Assembly: GCA_023428185.1 (NCBI GenBank)
Contig: JAEYYZ010000135.1
Location: 1 to 6,267 of the forward strand
Direction: 5' to 3'
Source: Actinomycetes bacterium
Lineage (GTDB): Bacteria > Actinomycetota > Actinomycetes > Actinomycetales > Demequinaceae
Length of the DNA stretch: 6,267 nucleotides
The position numbers and the translations under genes were made by a program. Of the stretch, positions 1 through 5,067 are shown in pieces; the stretch's first letter is position 1, and every line of letters begins with the position of its first letter. The notes below the pieces were generated by a model. That model was not told the DNA's origin. It worked only from the letters and a program-made list of their open reading frames with translations, and ran no database searches.

Positions 1-83
1 ACTAGAAAGTCCGGCACTGCGTGGGGATATGCACGGCGCAGGTCAATCAGGCCCTGTGCTTTGGTGCCGAGGCTCACCGTCAC
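1..83 (-). CDS. PEP/pyruvate-binding (PEP synthase-like) protein, N-terminal fragment
   Basis: Only the first 27 codons are present; the gene continues past the left edge. Its GTG start (83-81) overlaps the TGA stop of the UbiA-like gene (82-80) in a GTGA junction, so the two are very probably co-transcribed and translationally coupled. The visible peptide contains LGTKAQGLIDLRRA, then HAVPDFL. This matches the opening of the PEP/pyruvate-binding domain of PEP synthases and pyruvate phosphate dikinases, where a Gly-Gly-Lys-x-x-x-Leu helix is followed by a Val-Pro-x-x-Phe turn. Enzymes of that family transfer phosphate from ATP to pyruvate or a related acceptor, through a mobile histidine domain that would lie outside this window. 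A second in-frame GTG at 77-75 is possible but lacks the overlap. With so little sequence the family call is tentative. Confidence 0.45.
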   Translation of the reverse strand, partial: MTVSLGTKAQGLIDLRRAYPHAVPDFL

Positions 84-985
84 ACCACCATCGCCAGTGC
101 CAAGAGGGGCACGTGCGCGCCTGCGCCTGCCATGACCCAGGAGTCGGAACGATGCCGCACCGCGATCACCACGGCCGCGGCGACCGAGACTGCTAGCGAA
201 AACCAGGAACCGATGGCGAGGTGGGCGCACCAGCCTGCTGCTACGACGAGGGCCACCAACCCTGCGAGGGCCAACCGTCTGCCCCACACGGCGCCATACG
301 TGTCTGCCACCACCCCGCCCTGCGCGGACTGGCGCGGCTGAAACTTGCGCACTACCTCGGCGGAGACAAAGAGCGCGGTCGCGGAGGCGATTCCCCACCA
401 TGTGCGCGGATCACTCAGCGAGGCACCCAAGGCCACGGCGGCCCAGGCGAACATCGCTGGGTACACCAACTGGTGGATGACAAACGAGAACGAGAAGTGC
501 CGGTCCATGAAGTCTTTGGCAAAGAAATCCACCGCAGTGCCTACAGTGAGCACCGTCACGAGAGCATAGAGCGGCAATGCGGGCAATCCACCCAAGAACC
601 ACGCCAGCGTTAGTTCCACCACCACGGCACCCACGCCCAGCGTGGCTAGCGTGCGCGGTGCAATCGCTCCCCGCTGGACCGGTCGCCCTGGGTAGTGACG
701 GGAATCGTGGCGATAGTCCTTCCATTCGTCCACCACCCGGTAGCGCAGCAGCAGTGCCACGTACAAGATCGCGAACAGCGCGAGGTGGGCCCACAAACCC
801 TTATCTGCCAGGGACCACGGTCCAAACAAGCCCACACACGCCGCACCAAACGACACCGCGAGCATTCCCACTAGGGCCGGCGGGAATCGCTCCTTGAAGT
901 ACTGCCATAGGGAGCCGCTAGGGTGAGCCGCATGGTCATTGCCGGCTGGACGCTCTTGGGAGTGGGCGGGTTGCTCTTTGCGCAC
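80..985 (-). CDS. UbiA-superfamily prenyltransferase-like integral membrane protein
   Basis: A 301-residue, very hydrophobic protein with about eight to nine membrane segments, the size and shape of UbiA-type intramembrane aromatic prenyltransferases. These join a polyprenyl diphosphate to an acceptor using Mg2+ held by two Asp-rich motifs. The first motif is clear: DEWKDYRHD (residues 86-94), followed by PGRPVQRG. Near the N-terminus, FKERFPP (30-36) resembles a conserved opening of one UbiA subgroup. The second Asp motif is not canonical: the matching loop reads EVVRKFQPRQ, with VADTYG following (about 210-230), so chemistry and substrate cannot be named. I chose the GTG at 985 because AGGGAGGAGG lies 5 bases upstream of it. 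The ATG at 1009 would add 8 residues but has no ribosome site. The gene is coupled to the PEP-type gene downstream and overlaps the divergent membrane-protein gene at its 5' end. Confidence 0.75.
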   Translation of the reverse strand: MRKEQPAHSQERPAGNDHAAHPSGSLWQYFKERFPPALVGMLAVSFGAACVGLFGPWSLADKGLWAHLALFAILYVALLLRYRVVDEWKDYRHDSRHYPGRPVQRGAIAPRTLATLGVGAVVVELTLAWFLGGLPALPLYALVTVLTVGTAVDFFAKDFMDRHFSFSFVIHQLVYPAMFAWAAVALGASLSDPRTWWGIASATALFVSAEVVRKFQPRQSAQGGVVADTYGAVWGRRLALAGLVALVVAAGWCAHLAIGSWFSLAVSVAAAVVIAVRHRSDSWVMAGAGAHVPLLALAMVV

Positions 986-1426
986 TTGACCCTCCTCCCT
1001 GTTCTCCATAGACGCGCCGCGTTGTGGTACGGACGCGAGGCACTCGCCGCCACCTTAGCGCTATGCGGCGCTGCCGCCACCGTCTGGCCGGTTGCCGTAG
1101 CGAGCGTGGCGCCAGTGCTGGGCATCGCCTTGTGGGTAGGTCCTTGGCTGGTTTGGGGTGCGAGCGCCGATGCCGTGGCATCGGGGGCCAAAGTGGCCGC
1201 TGGAATGGTGCGCGCGCGTTGGGAGCCCCGGGTTGCTGCGGGCGAGCCCGAACAAGCAACGCCAGTGCGACAGGTGCTAGTAGGCGGTGCGGCGACACTG
1301 CGCATAGTGCGCCTCTTACCGGGGGTAACACTGCTGGTACTCACAGGAAAACGCACGCCCAAAGTGAAGTTGTGGCGCAATGTGTTCCGCAAACAAGTCC
1401 AGAACCACACGTGGCGTGTAGCGTGA
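923..1426 (+). CDS. Unknown membrane protein, 167 aa
   Basis: I do not recognise the family. The protein begins with a hydrophobic segment (residues 4-27), then two more in series (about 38-56 and 57-80, rich in Ala, Val and Trp). A mostly soluble Arg-rich stretch (about 90-118) follows, then a weaker hydrophobic stretch (118-141), and the tail is strongly basic (143-165). This suggests three or four helices with a positive cytosolic end. The GTG start at 923 has GGGAG (910-914) 8 bases upstream; an in-frame ATG at 932 is the alternative. The reading frame has high third-position GC and is clean to the TGA, which supports a real gene even though its first 63 bases overlap the coding sequence of the divergent UbiA-like gene. 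The SRPBCC gene begins 44 bases downstream on the same strand and may share its transcript. Confidence 0.7.
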   Translation: MSRMVIAGWTLLGVGGLLFAHLTLLPVLHRRAALWYGREALAATLALCGAAATVWPVAVASVAPVLGIALWVGPWLVWGASADAVASGAKVAAGMVRARWEPRVAAGEPEQATPVRQVLVGGAATLRIVRLLPGVTLLVLTGKRTPKVKLWRNVFRKQVQNHTWRVA

Positions 1427-1456
1427 GGTTCACCGTCCCTGAACAGGCCAACACGT

Positions 1457-1461
1457 AAGGA
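1457..1461 (+). promoter_or_regulatory. Ribosome binding site of the SRPBCC gene
   Basis: AAGGA lies 9 bases before the ATG at 1471 and fixes that start. The 44-base gap between the membrane-protein stop and this ATG shows no convincing -35/-10 pair, so read-through from the upstream gene is plausible. Confidence 0.6.
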
Positions 1462-1470
1462 ACTGCTGAC

Positions 1471-1917
1471 ATGCCCAATGCATCCGGTGAAGTGATCATC
1501 AACCGCCCGCTCGCCGAGGTGTTTGAGTACACCGCCTCCGCACACAACGGCCCCGCGTTCATTCCCAACCTCAACGAGAACACCAACATCACGCCCGACG
1601 AGCCGAGCATTGAGCAGACCTTTGACTGGCGATTCAACATGGCCGGCGTGGACCTGCGCGGCAAGGCCTCGGGACTGAACTATGAGGTCAACGAGCGCGT
1701 CACGCTGAAGCTCGAGGGCGACGTGACCGCGACGTGGGACTACCAGTTCTCCGCCGTGGACGACAACTCCACCCGCATCTACTCCGAGGTCAACTACGAC
1801 GTCGAGGCTGGCAAGATGCAGAAAATGGTCAACGTGGCAGTGCTCGACAAGATCAACCAGCACACCCTTGACCAGATGCTCGCCAACCTCAAGCTGATTC
1901 TCGAGAGCGACGACTAA
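1471..1917 (+). CDS. SRPBCC (START/polyketide-cyclase-like) family protein
   Basis: A 148-residue soluble, acidic protein with no signal peptide. It opens with the typical SRPBCC pattern of a beta strand then a helix: GEVIINRPLAEVFEYTA (residues 6-22), the 'hydrophobic strand, x-x-P-x-x-V-F' signature. Alternating beta strands follow (about 49-110, including WDYQFSAVDDNSTRIYSEV), and a long C-terminal helix closes the fold (about 115-146). Such proteins wrap a hydrophobic pocket around lipids, polyketides or aromatic ligands. The ligand cannot be told from sequence, and most actinobacterial members are uncharacterised. Codon use is strikingly narrow (AAC, GAC, CTC, GAG, ATC), unlike its neighbours, which suggests strong expression. 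Its stop (TAA, 1915-1917) lies 3 bases from the stop of the convergent hipA gene. Confidence 0.8.
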   Translation: MPNASGEVIINRPLAEVFEYTASAHNGPAFIPNLNENTNITPDEPSIEQTFDWRFNMAGVDLRGKASGLNYEVNERVTLKLEGDVTATWDYQFSAVDDNSTRIYSEVNYDVEAGKMQKMVNVAVLDKINQHTLDQMLANLKLILESDD

Positions 1918-1920
1918 GCG

Positions 1921-3210
1921 CTACTTGCGTGGGCGTGAATCGCCCAAGGGCCCGCCCGTCAGCACATCGCCGATGACGCGGGCCCTTTGCGCGTCCACCC
2001 CCGCTTGGGCGGCAAAATCAGGCCACTGAGCCACGGCATCGGCGACTTGCGCGAGTGCGGCTTTAATGGAAGGCACAGCCCACGCGTCGCCCAACCGTTC
2101 AAGGTGTTCCCGAGTGGGCGCCGCGAACTCGCCGTCTACCGCCATGAGGTGGCGCGCGTTCCAGTACGACTGTGGCGCGTACGCAAAGATGAGGTCAAAC
2201 GCCGGTGCGAGTGACCATGCGCCTGAGCGGTCCATGAGAAAAGCATGGTTCTTGGTGTGGTCGTCACGGTTGAACGCGAACACGTTGAACGCCGCGCGGC
2301 GGAGGATCTCCGTGCGGGTCTCTGGCGGCAGTCCCAATAGGTCCGATGTCTCGAGCAGTTGGGCGTAGTCGTGGGCGTCTCGCAGGCGAAAGTCCAGGCC
2401 ACGGAGCGCGCACAGCGACTGCATGTGCACCCGTTGCCCGTCGTGGCGATCAAAGCGTTGGGACAGAAAGTGCGCGCGGCCGCCTTCCTCCAGCAAGCGG
2501 GCGGGCGGGACCTGGATCCCGGCGGCGCTGGCCATGAGGTGATACGCGTACTCGATGCGCGTGTACCCCTCGCTCGCGCCCGAGTCGGTTCCGGCTCCGT
2601 CGAACTTCATGACGTAGTCGGTCCAGCCGGGCTCGGGCGGTAACGAGCCGGAGCGAATCTCCCCGGCATCGTTGATGGCCACCACGGCCTTTGCTCGCGC
2701 CCCGCCCGCAGAGGTGCCCACGGAGAATAAGGTGACCACGGCGGCCGAGGGTTCCTTGGCAAGGTCTCCGCGGATGGCAGCTCTTGCCTCGCCTACAAGC
2801 CTGCTGAGGCTCAGCGCGGTGGGCGGCTCGGGTTGCGGCGATGGCGGGCGAAACTCAAGTGCACCCATTGCGCGATTGCCCGCGTAGACCAAGCGGTCTA
2901 GGGGCGTGAACGTGGAGCGGTCGATGCCTTCCCGTGTGAGGTAGGCGTCGATGATGGCGTTGCCAAAGTCGTCGGGCAGCACGTCTGCCAAGAGGGGTGG
3001 CAGGCCGTGAAAGGTGTCCAGCGCACGCGTGGAGCCCGTGACGCGGCCGGCGCTCAGCGGGGCAAGAACCGGCGAAAGCTCGCGGTTCCCGCGCCGCCAT
3101 TGAGGCGTGTATTCAAGCACGCCGACCCCCGAGGCCGGGTCCAGCGCCACGGCGCCCACGGTCTCGCCCCAAGCAACGACTTCCACCACGTTTGCCGGTG
3201 CGTAACTCAT
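1921..3210 (-). CDS. hipA: HipA-type serine/threonine kinase toxin
   Basis: A 429-residue kinase of the HipA family, near the usual 420-440. The E. coli homologue phosphorylates glutamyl-tRNA synthetase and induces growth arrest and persistence, but the target here is unknown. Visible parts in order: the HipA N-terminal subdomain with LPPLLADVLPDDFGN (70-84) and LDRLVYAGNRAMGALEF (104-120); the Gly-rich loop TSAGGARAKAVV (166-177), where Ser167 sits at the position expected for the regulatory autophosphorylation serine; VMKFDG with the probable ATP-binding Lys202; LSQRFDR (249-255); the catalytic loop NRDDHTKN (314-321), with Asp316 as likely catalytic base; and the metal-binding PAFDL (336-340) with Asp339. 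All key residues are present, so it looks active. The ATG overlaps the hipB stop (ATGA), the standard antitoxin-first layout. hipA ends head-on against the SRPBCC gene. Confidence 0.93.
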   Translation of the reverse strand: MSYAPANVVEVVAWGETVGAVALDPASGVGVLEYTPQWRRGNRELSPVLAPLSAGRVTGSTRALDTFHGLPPLLADVLPDDFGNAIIDAYLTREGIDRSTFTPLDRLVYAGNRAMGALEFRPPSPQPEPPTALSLSRLVGEARAAIRGDLAKEPSAAVVTLFSVGTSAGGARAKAVVAINDAGEIRSGSLPPEPGWTDYVMKFDGAGTDSGASEGYTRIEYAYHLMASAAGIQVPPARLLEEGGRAHFLSQRFDRHDGQRVHMQSLCALRGLDFRLRDAHDYAQLLETSDLLGLPPETRTEILRRAAFNVFAFNRDDHTKNHAFLMDRSGAWSLAPAFDLIFAYAPQSYWNARHLMAVDGEFAAPTREHLERLGDAWAVPSIKAALAQVADAVAQWPDFAAQAGVDAQRARVIGDVLTGGPLGDSRPRK

Positions 3211-3527
3211 GGCGAACCCTGGGCGCGGATTGCTTTGGTGACGCGTTGGCGGGGTGCAGGCAAGTCGCGATCGCGGAGCATTGCCAGCGGCGACACCTGA
3301 GCGGCAGGTGCAAGCGCTTCCAGCCAGTCTTCGCGCCCCAAGGCACGGATCACCTTGATAAGCGTGTGGACGCGCGAACCTTCGCCGTTCTCGAGCTTGG
3401 AGAGGCTGGACACGGAGATATTGGAGCGTGCCGCAAGAGTCACTTGATCCAGGCCCAGGCGCAAGCGTTCACTGCGAATCTGCTCGCCTAGGCGCTCTTC
3501 CCAGTCCTGCGTGGTGTGCGAGGCCAT
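3207..3527 (-). CDS. hipB: HipB-type antitoxin, XRE-family DNA-binding protein
   Basis: A 106-residue protein with an XRE/Cro helix-turn-helix at about residues 14-63: LGEQIRSERLRLGL, then the recognition region QVTLAARSNISVSSLSKLE, the pattern of lambda-repressor-like domains. The part after residue 64 (WLEALAP ... AMLRDRDLPAPRQR) is a tail longer than a minimal Cro domain and may contact HipA. In characterised pairs HipB dimers bind HipA and repress the shared promoter. It lies directly upstream of hipA with an ATGA overlap, so the pair forms a two-gene unit. The ATG at 3527 is preceded by GAGG about 8 bases upstream. The promoter just upstream carries a palindrome and a direct repeat that are candidate binding sites for this protein. 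Confidence 0.9.
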   Translation of the reverse strand: MASHTTQDWEERLGEQIRSERLRLGLDQVTLAARSNISVSSLSKLENGEGSRVHTLIKVIRALGREDWLEALAPAAQVSPLAMLRDRDLPAPRQRVTKAIRAQGSP

Positions 3528-3546
3528 GGCTTACCTCATCCATTGC

Positions 3547-3570
3547 TTAGCGTTTTCTCTATGTTAGCGT
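3547..3570. repeat. Direct repeat TTAGCGT x2 around the hipBA -10 box
   Basis: TTAGCGT occurs at 3547-3553 and 3564-3570, starting 17 bases apart in the same orientation. The copies flank the presumed transcription start and overlap the -10 box, so they could be a second regulator site or half-sites. They may also be chance in an AT-rich stretch. Confidence 0.35.
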
Positions 3571-3589
3571 CGTTCTGACCACTAATCAA
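3561..3589 (-). promoter_or_regulatory. Probable hipBA promoter
   Basis: Read on the minus strand, TTGATT (3589-3584) is followed by a 17-base spacer and TAACAT (3566-3561). Each box matches the sigma-70-type consensus at 4 of 6 positions, with ideal spacing. Transcription would begin near 3554 and give a leader of roughly 27 bases before the hipB ATG. This local AT-rich patch is the best promoter-like sequence I found in the window. It means hipBA can be expressed independently of the envelope genes upstream. Confidence 0.55.
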
Positions 3590-3595
3590 TTGATT
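3584..3595. promoter_or_regulatory. Candidate HipB operator: 12-bp perfect palindrome
   Basis: AATCAATTGATT is an exact 12-base inverted repeat without a spacer, and it overlaps the proposed hipBA -35 box. A dimeric XRE regulator bound here would block RNA polymerase. The assignment to HipB is inferred from position only. The sequence does not resemble the E. coli HipB operator (TATCC-N8-GGATA). Confidence 0.45.
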
Positions 3596-3615
3596 TCGCC
3601 AAGTTATATGGGCTC

Positions 3616-3867
3616 CTAGTGTCGGCGAAGCTTGTCATCAGTCCCTACCGTGAACACCACACGGTCGGCCTTGCGGTTCACCACGCGGTAGATCACGTAG
3701 ATGAGCCACAAACCCCCCGTCACGAGCACAAGAACTGTGTTCCAAAACCAACCAATGCGACGCTGCTTCACAAGAACCACTTGGCTGGCGGTTCGCGACT
3801 CCACGGCGTACCCGCGCGCTACAAAGCTCGCAACGTGAGCATCGAGTTCGTTGCTTCCGGCACTCAT
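3616..3867 (-). CDS. Small single-pass membrane protein, 83 aa
   Basis: I know no named function. A soluble N-terminal part (residues 1-38) contains VARGYAVESRTASQVVLVKQ, a short alpha-beta segment. One membrane helix follows (about 42-60, WNTVLVLVTGGLWLIYVIY), then a basic loop (RVVNRKADR) and a final strand VVFTVGTD. This order, with a GY-V-S start, a Gly-Leu-Trp helix and a closing strand, resembles small actinobacterial membrane proteins I have seen annotated as hypothetical. The start is firm: CCTCCTT at 3872-3878 gives AAGGAGG on the coding strand, 4 bases before the ATG. It lies 38 bases downstream of the lipoprotein gene on the same strand and probably shares its transcript. No terminator hairpin separates it from hipB. 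Confidence 0.7.
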   Translation of the reverse strand: MSAGSNELDAHVASFVARGYAVESRTASQVVLVKQRRIGWFWNTVLVLVTGGLWLIYVIYRVVNRKADRVVFTVGTDDKLRRH

Positions 3868-3905
3868 CGCGCCTCCTTAAGGGATGTGGTTGCACTTTCC
3901 TTCCC

Positions 3906-4544
3906 CTAGCCGCCGTTGAGCGCGGCGTTGAGACCCGTACTTTCAAAGCAATCTGCCCCCTCGCCATGAAGACTCACTACCTCGAGCTGAGCCGTGGAGA
4001 ATTCGTCTGGCAAGGCATTGTCAGGAAGCGATGCTCCATAGCCTCGCAGGCATTCGAGCAGTTGAGGTCGCAACTTCTCAAACGCGGCATCAATGTACTC
4101 CTCGGCGGCAGGCTGCGACTGATAGACCTCGTCAACGAACCCAAAATGCTCCGTCCGGCATCGATTATGAACCTCAAACATCTGCTGTTCGGTGAATTCC
4201 GGCGATGAACCGATCCCGTAGTTGACAAGGGTCTGCCCGTGCATCTGCTGCATCAAAGGTCCATCCACGACCAATCCCGCCGACTCCATGCACGTCGCAA
4301 ACGCGAAGTACGCGTCCTCGTACTCCGCGAACTCTATAGGGGCGCCCTCAGTGGCGCTTGCGGCGACGATATCCAGCTGAGTTTGACTAGCGCCTGCCTG
4401 TTGGGCACGTTCCAAAACCTCTGCAGCCACAATCTTGAACTCTGCGGTGTGGTCAACGCGCGGCGCAACATCGTGGCCACATGCGCTGAGGAAACTTGCC
4501 AAAACCGCAGTTCCGCACGCCCAAAGCGATCCGAAACGCCGCAC
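3906..4544 (-). CDS. Cysteine-rich secreted lipoprotein, 212 aa, unknown function
   Basis: The N-terminus is a lipoprotein signal peptide: basic MRRFGS, a hydrophobic core, then the lipobox LSAC with Cys22 as the lipidated residue. The mature protein should be anchored on the outer face of the membrane. It has four further cysteines, at 85 (ATCMESAG), 129 (NRCRTEH), 165 (LECLRGYG) and 199 (ADCFES). The spacing suggests two similar halves, each starting with a Cys-x4-Gly turn and closing with a second Cys, so two disulfides are likely. The rest is acidic and mostly helical. The GTG start at 4544 is preceded 4 bases upstream by AGGTG, which overlaps the stop codon of the preceding small frame, so translation is coupled. 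Local GC is low for the window. I do not recognise a family with known function. Confidence 0.75.
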   Translation of the reverse strand: MRRFGSLWACGTAVLASFLSACGHDVAPRVDHTAEFKIVAAEVLERAQQAGASQTQLDIVAASATEGAPIEFAEYEDAYFAFATCMESAGLVVDGPLMQQMHGQTLVNYGIGSSPEFTEQQMFEVHNRCRTEHFGFVDEVYQSQPAAEEYIDAAFEKLRPQLLECLRGYGASLPDNALPDEFSTAQLEVVSLHGEGADCFESTGLNAALNGG

Positions 4545-4551
4545 CCGACAC

Positions 4552-4746
4552 CTAGCCGAAGGTATACCAGCTGGACGTGGTCCACCAGGCGGACGAGATA
4601 GGGCAACTCGGTGTCACAGAGCACGCCTTTGCGCGCTGAATCTGAGCACGAGAGTTGGTGATGTAGGTGACACCGGCCTGCTGATTCTGGTAGTAGCCGA
4701 TGAAGATCTTCGTGGTCGAGTTCGGGGGCAAGTACTCAAACGTCAT
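4552..4746 (-). CDS. Small reading frame, probable C-terminal part of a split secreted protein
   Basis: A 64-residue frame starting at an ATG that overlaps the stop of the preceding 60-residue frame (ATGA at 4746-4743). It has no signal peptide of its own. It is rich in Tyr, Trp, Thr, Ser and Gln (FIGYYQNQQAGVTYITNS; SSAWWTTSSWYTFG), a composition typical of exported beta-rich proteins rather than cytosolic ones, and it has two cysteines (42 and 48). The simplest reading is that it is the second half of the protein begun upstream, separated by a one-base frame change near the GGGG run at 4754-4757. The alternative is a separate peptide made by coupled translation. The lipoprotein gene starts 7 bases beyond its TAG stop. 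Confidence 0.5.
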   Translation of the reverse strand: MTFEYLPPNSTTKIFIGYYQNQQAGVTYITNSRAQIQRAKACSVTPSCPISSAWWTTSSWYTFG

Positions 4747-4925
4747 GTTGGCCCCACCACAGGGTCGCTTGGGTCTTGAAACTTGATGTAACTACCGATG
4801 TACACGATCTGCGCCCGCATTGCACACGGGTTCGCCGCGGAGGAATCGCTCGCGGGTGACACGAGAGTCACTCCCGCCGCAACACCGATCGCTACTGCGA
4901 TTGCCAGAACTCGACTCAGTCTCAT
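4743..4925 (-). CDS. Small secreted protein or N-terminal part of a split secreted protein
   Basis: A 60-residue frame with a clear Sec signal peptide: MRLSR, a hydrophobic core (about 6-23, VLAIAVAIGVAAGVTLV), then an Ala-rich cleavage region near SSAAN (about 28-32). Only about 28 mature residues follow, with one Cys (34), before the TGA. Such a short mature part, followed at once by a signal-less frame of exported-type composition, suggests one original protein of about 120 residues. The ATG at 4925 is preceded by GGGGGAG, a good ribosome site. As first gene of the lower-GC minus-strand group it should be driven from the 142-base region shared with the acetyltransferase gene. Function unknown. 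Confidence 0.55.
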   Translation of the reverse strand: MRLSRVLAIAVAIGVAAGVTLVSPASDSSAANPCAMRAQIVYIGSYIKFQDPSDPVVGPT

Positions 4926-5067
4926 TTCTCCCCCTTGATCACATGGCGTGATGAACGCCTGTGCTACAGCACGGTACTCGCCAAGCTACCTTCGCGCTCG
5001 CGCAGCTGGGACCACCGCACTGCATCAGTGCGTCCCCGGTGAGGGACCATTGAGCAGGGAGGTCCCC
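4926..5067. promoter_or_regulatory. Divergent intergenic region with two short inverted repeats
   Basis: This 142-base gap separates the minus-strand secreted-protein gene from the plus-strand acetyltransferase gene, so promoters for both should lie here. I found no -35/-10 pair I would defend. Two inverted repeats are present: ATCAC-ATGGC-GTGAT at 4938-4952 and GTGCT-AC-AGCAC at 4961-4972. The first sits 13 bases upstream of the minus-strand start and could be an operator. The acetyltransferase ribosome site, AGGGAGG (5056-5062), closes the region. Confidence 0.3.

Noticed and set aside
21..341. Plus-strand frame over the end of the UbiA-like gene
   Set aside because: It is antisense to a gene with clear family motifs and membrane segments; the translated product is low-complexity Ala/Thr/Pro with no start signal.
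986..1009. ATG at 1009 as the start of the UbiA-like gene
   Set aside because: There is no ribosome site upstream of it, while the GTG at 985 has a near-perfect one. The longer start would also deepen the overlap with the divergent gene.
1428..1444. GTTCA-N7-TGAAC inverted repeat as a terminator after the membrane-protein gene
   Set aside because: The stem is only 5 bp with two G-C pairs, a 7-base loop and no T-run, so it is too weak to call.
871..1863. Long minus-strand open frame of 330 codons across the membrane-protein and SRPBCC genes
   Set aside because: It is antisense to two better-supported genes. Its protein has low-complexity His/Val-rich and Arg/Thr-rich parts with no domain pattern, as expected of a shadow frame in GC-rich DNA.
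4938..4952. Possible CRP/GlxR-type site
   Set aside because: The half-sites run ATCAC...GTGAT, the reverse of TGTGA-N6-TCACA, and the spacer is 5 rather than 6.
4948..5067. N-terminal extension of the acetyltransferase from GTG 4948
   Set aside because: The extra 40 residues do not fit the family and there is no ribosome site there. AGGGAGG just before the ATG at 5068 gives the right start and a normal family length.
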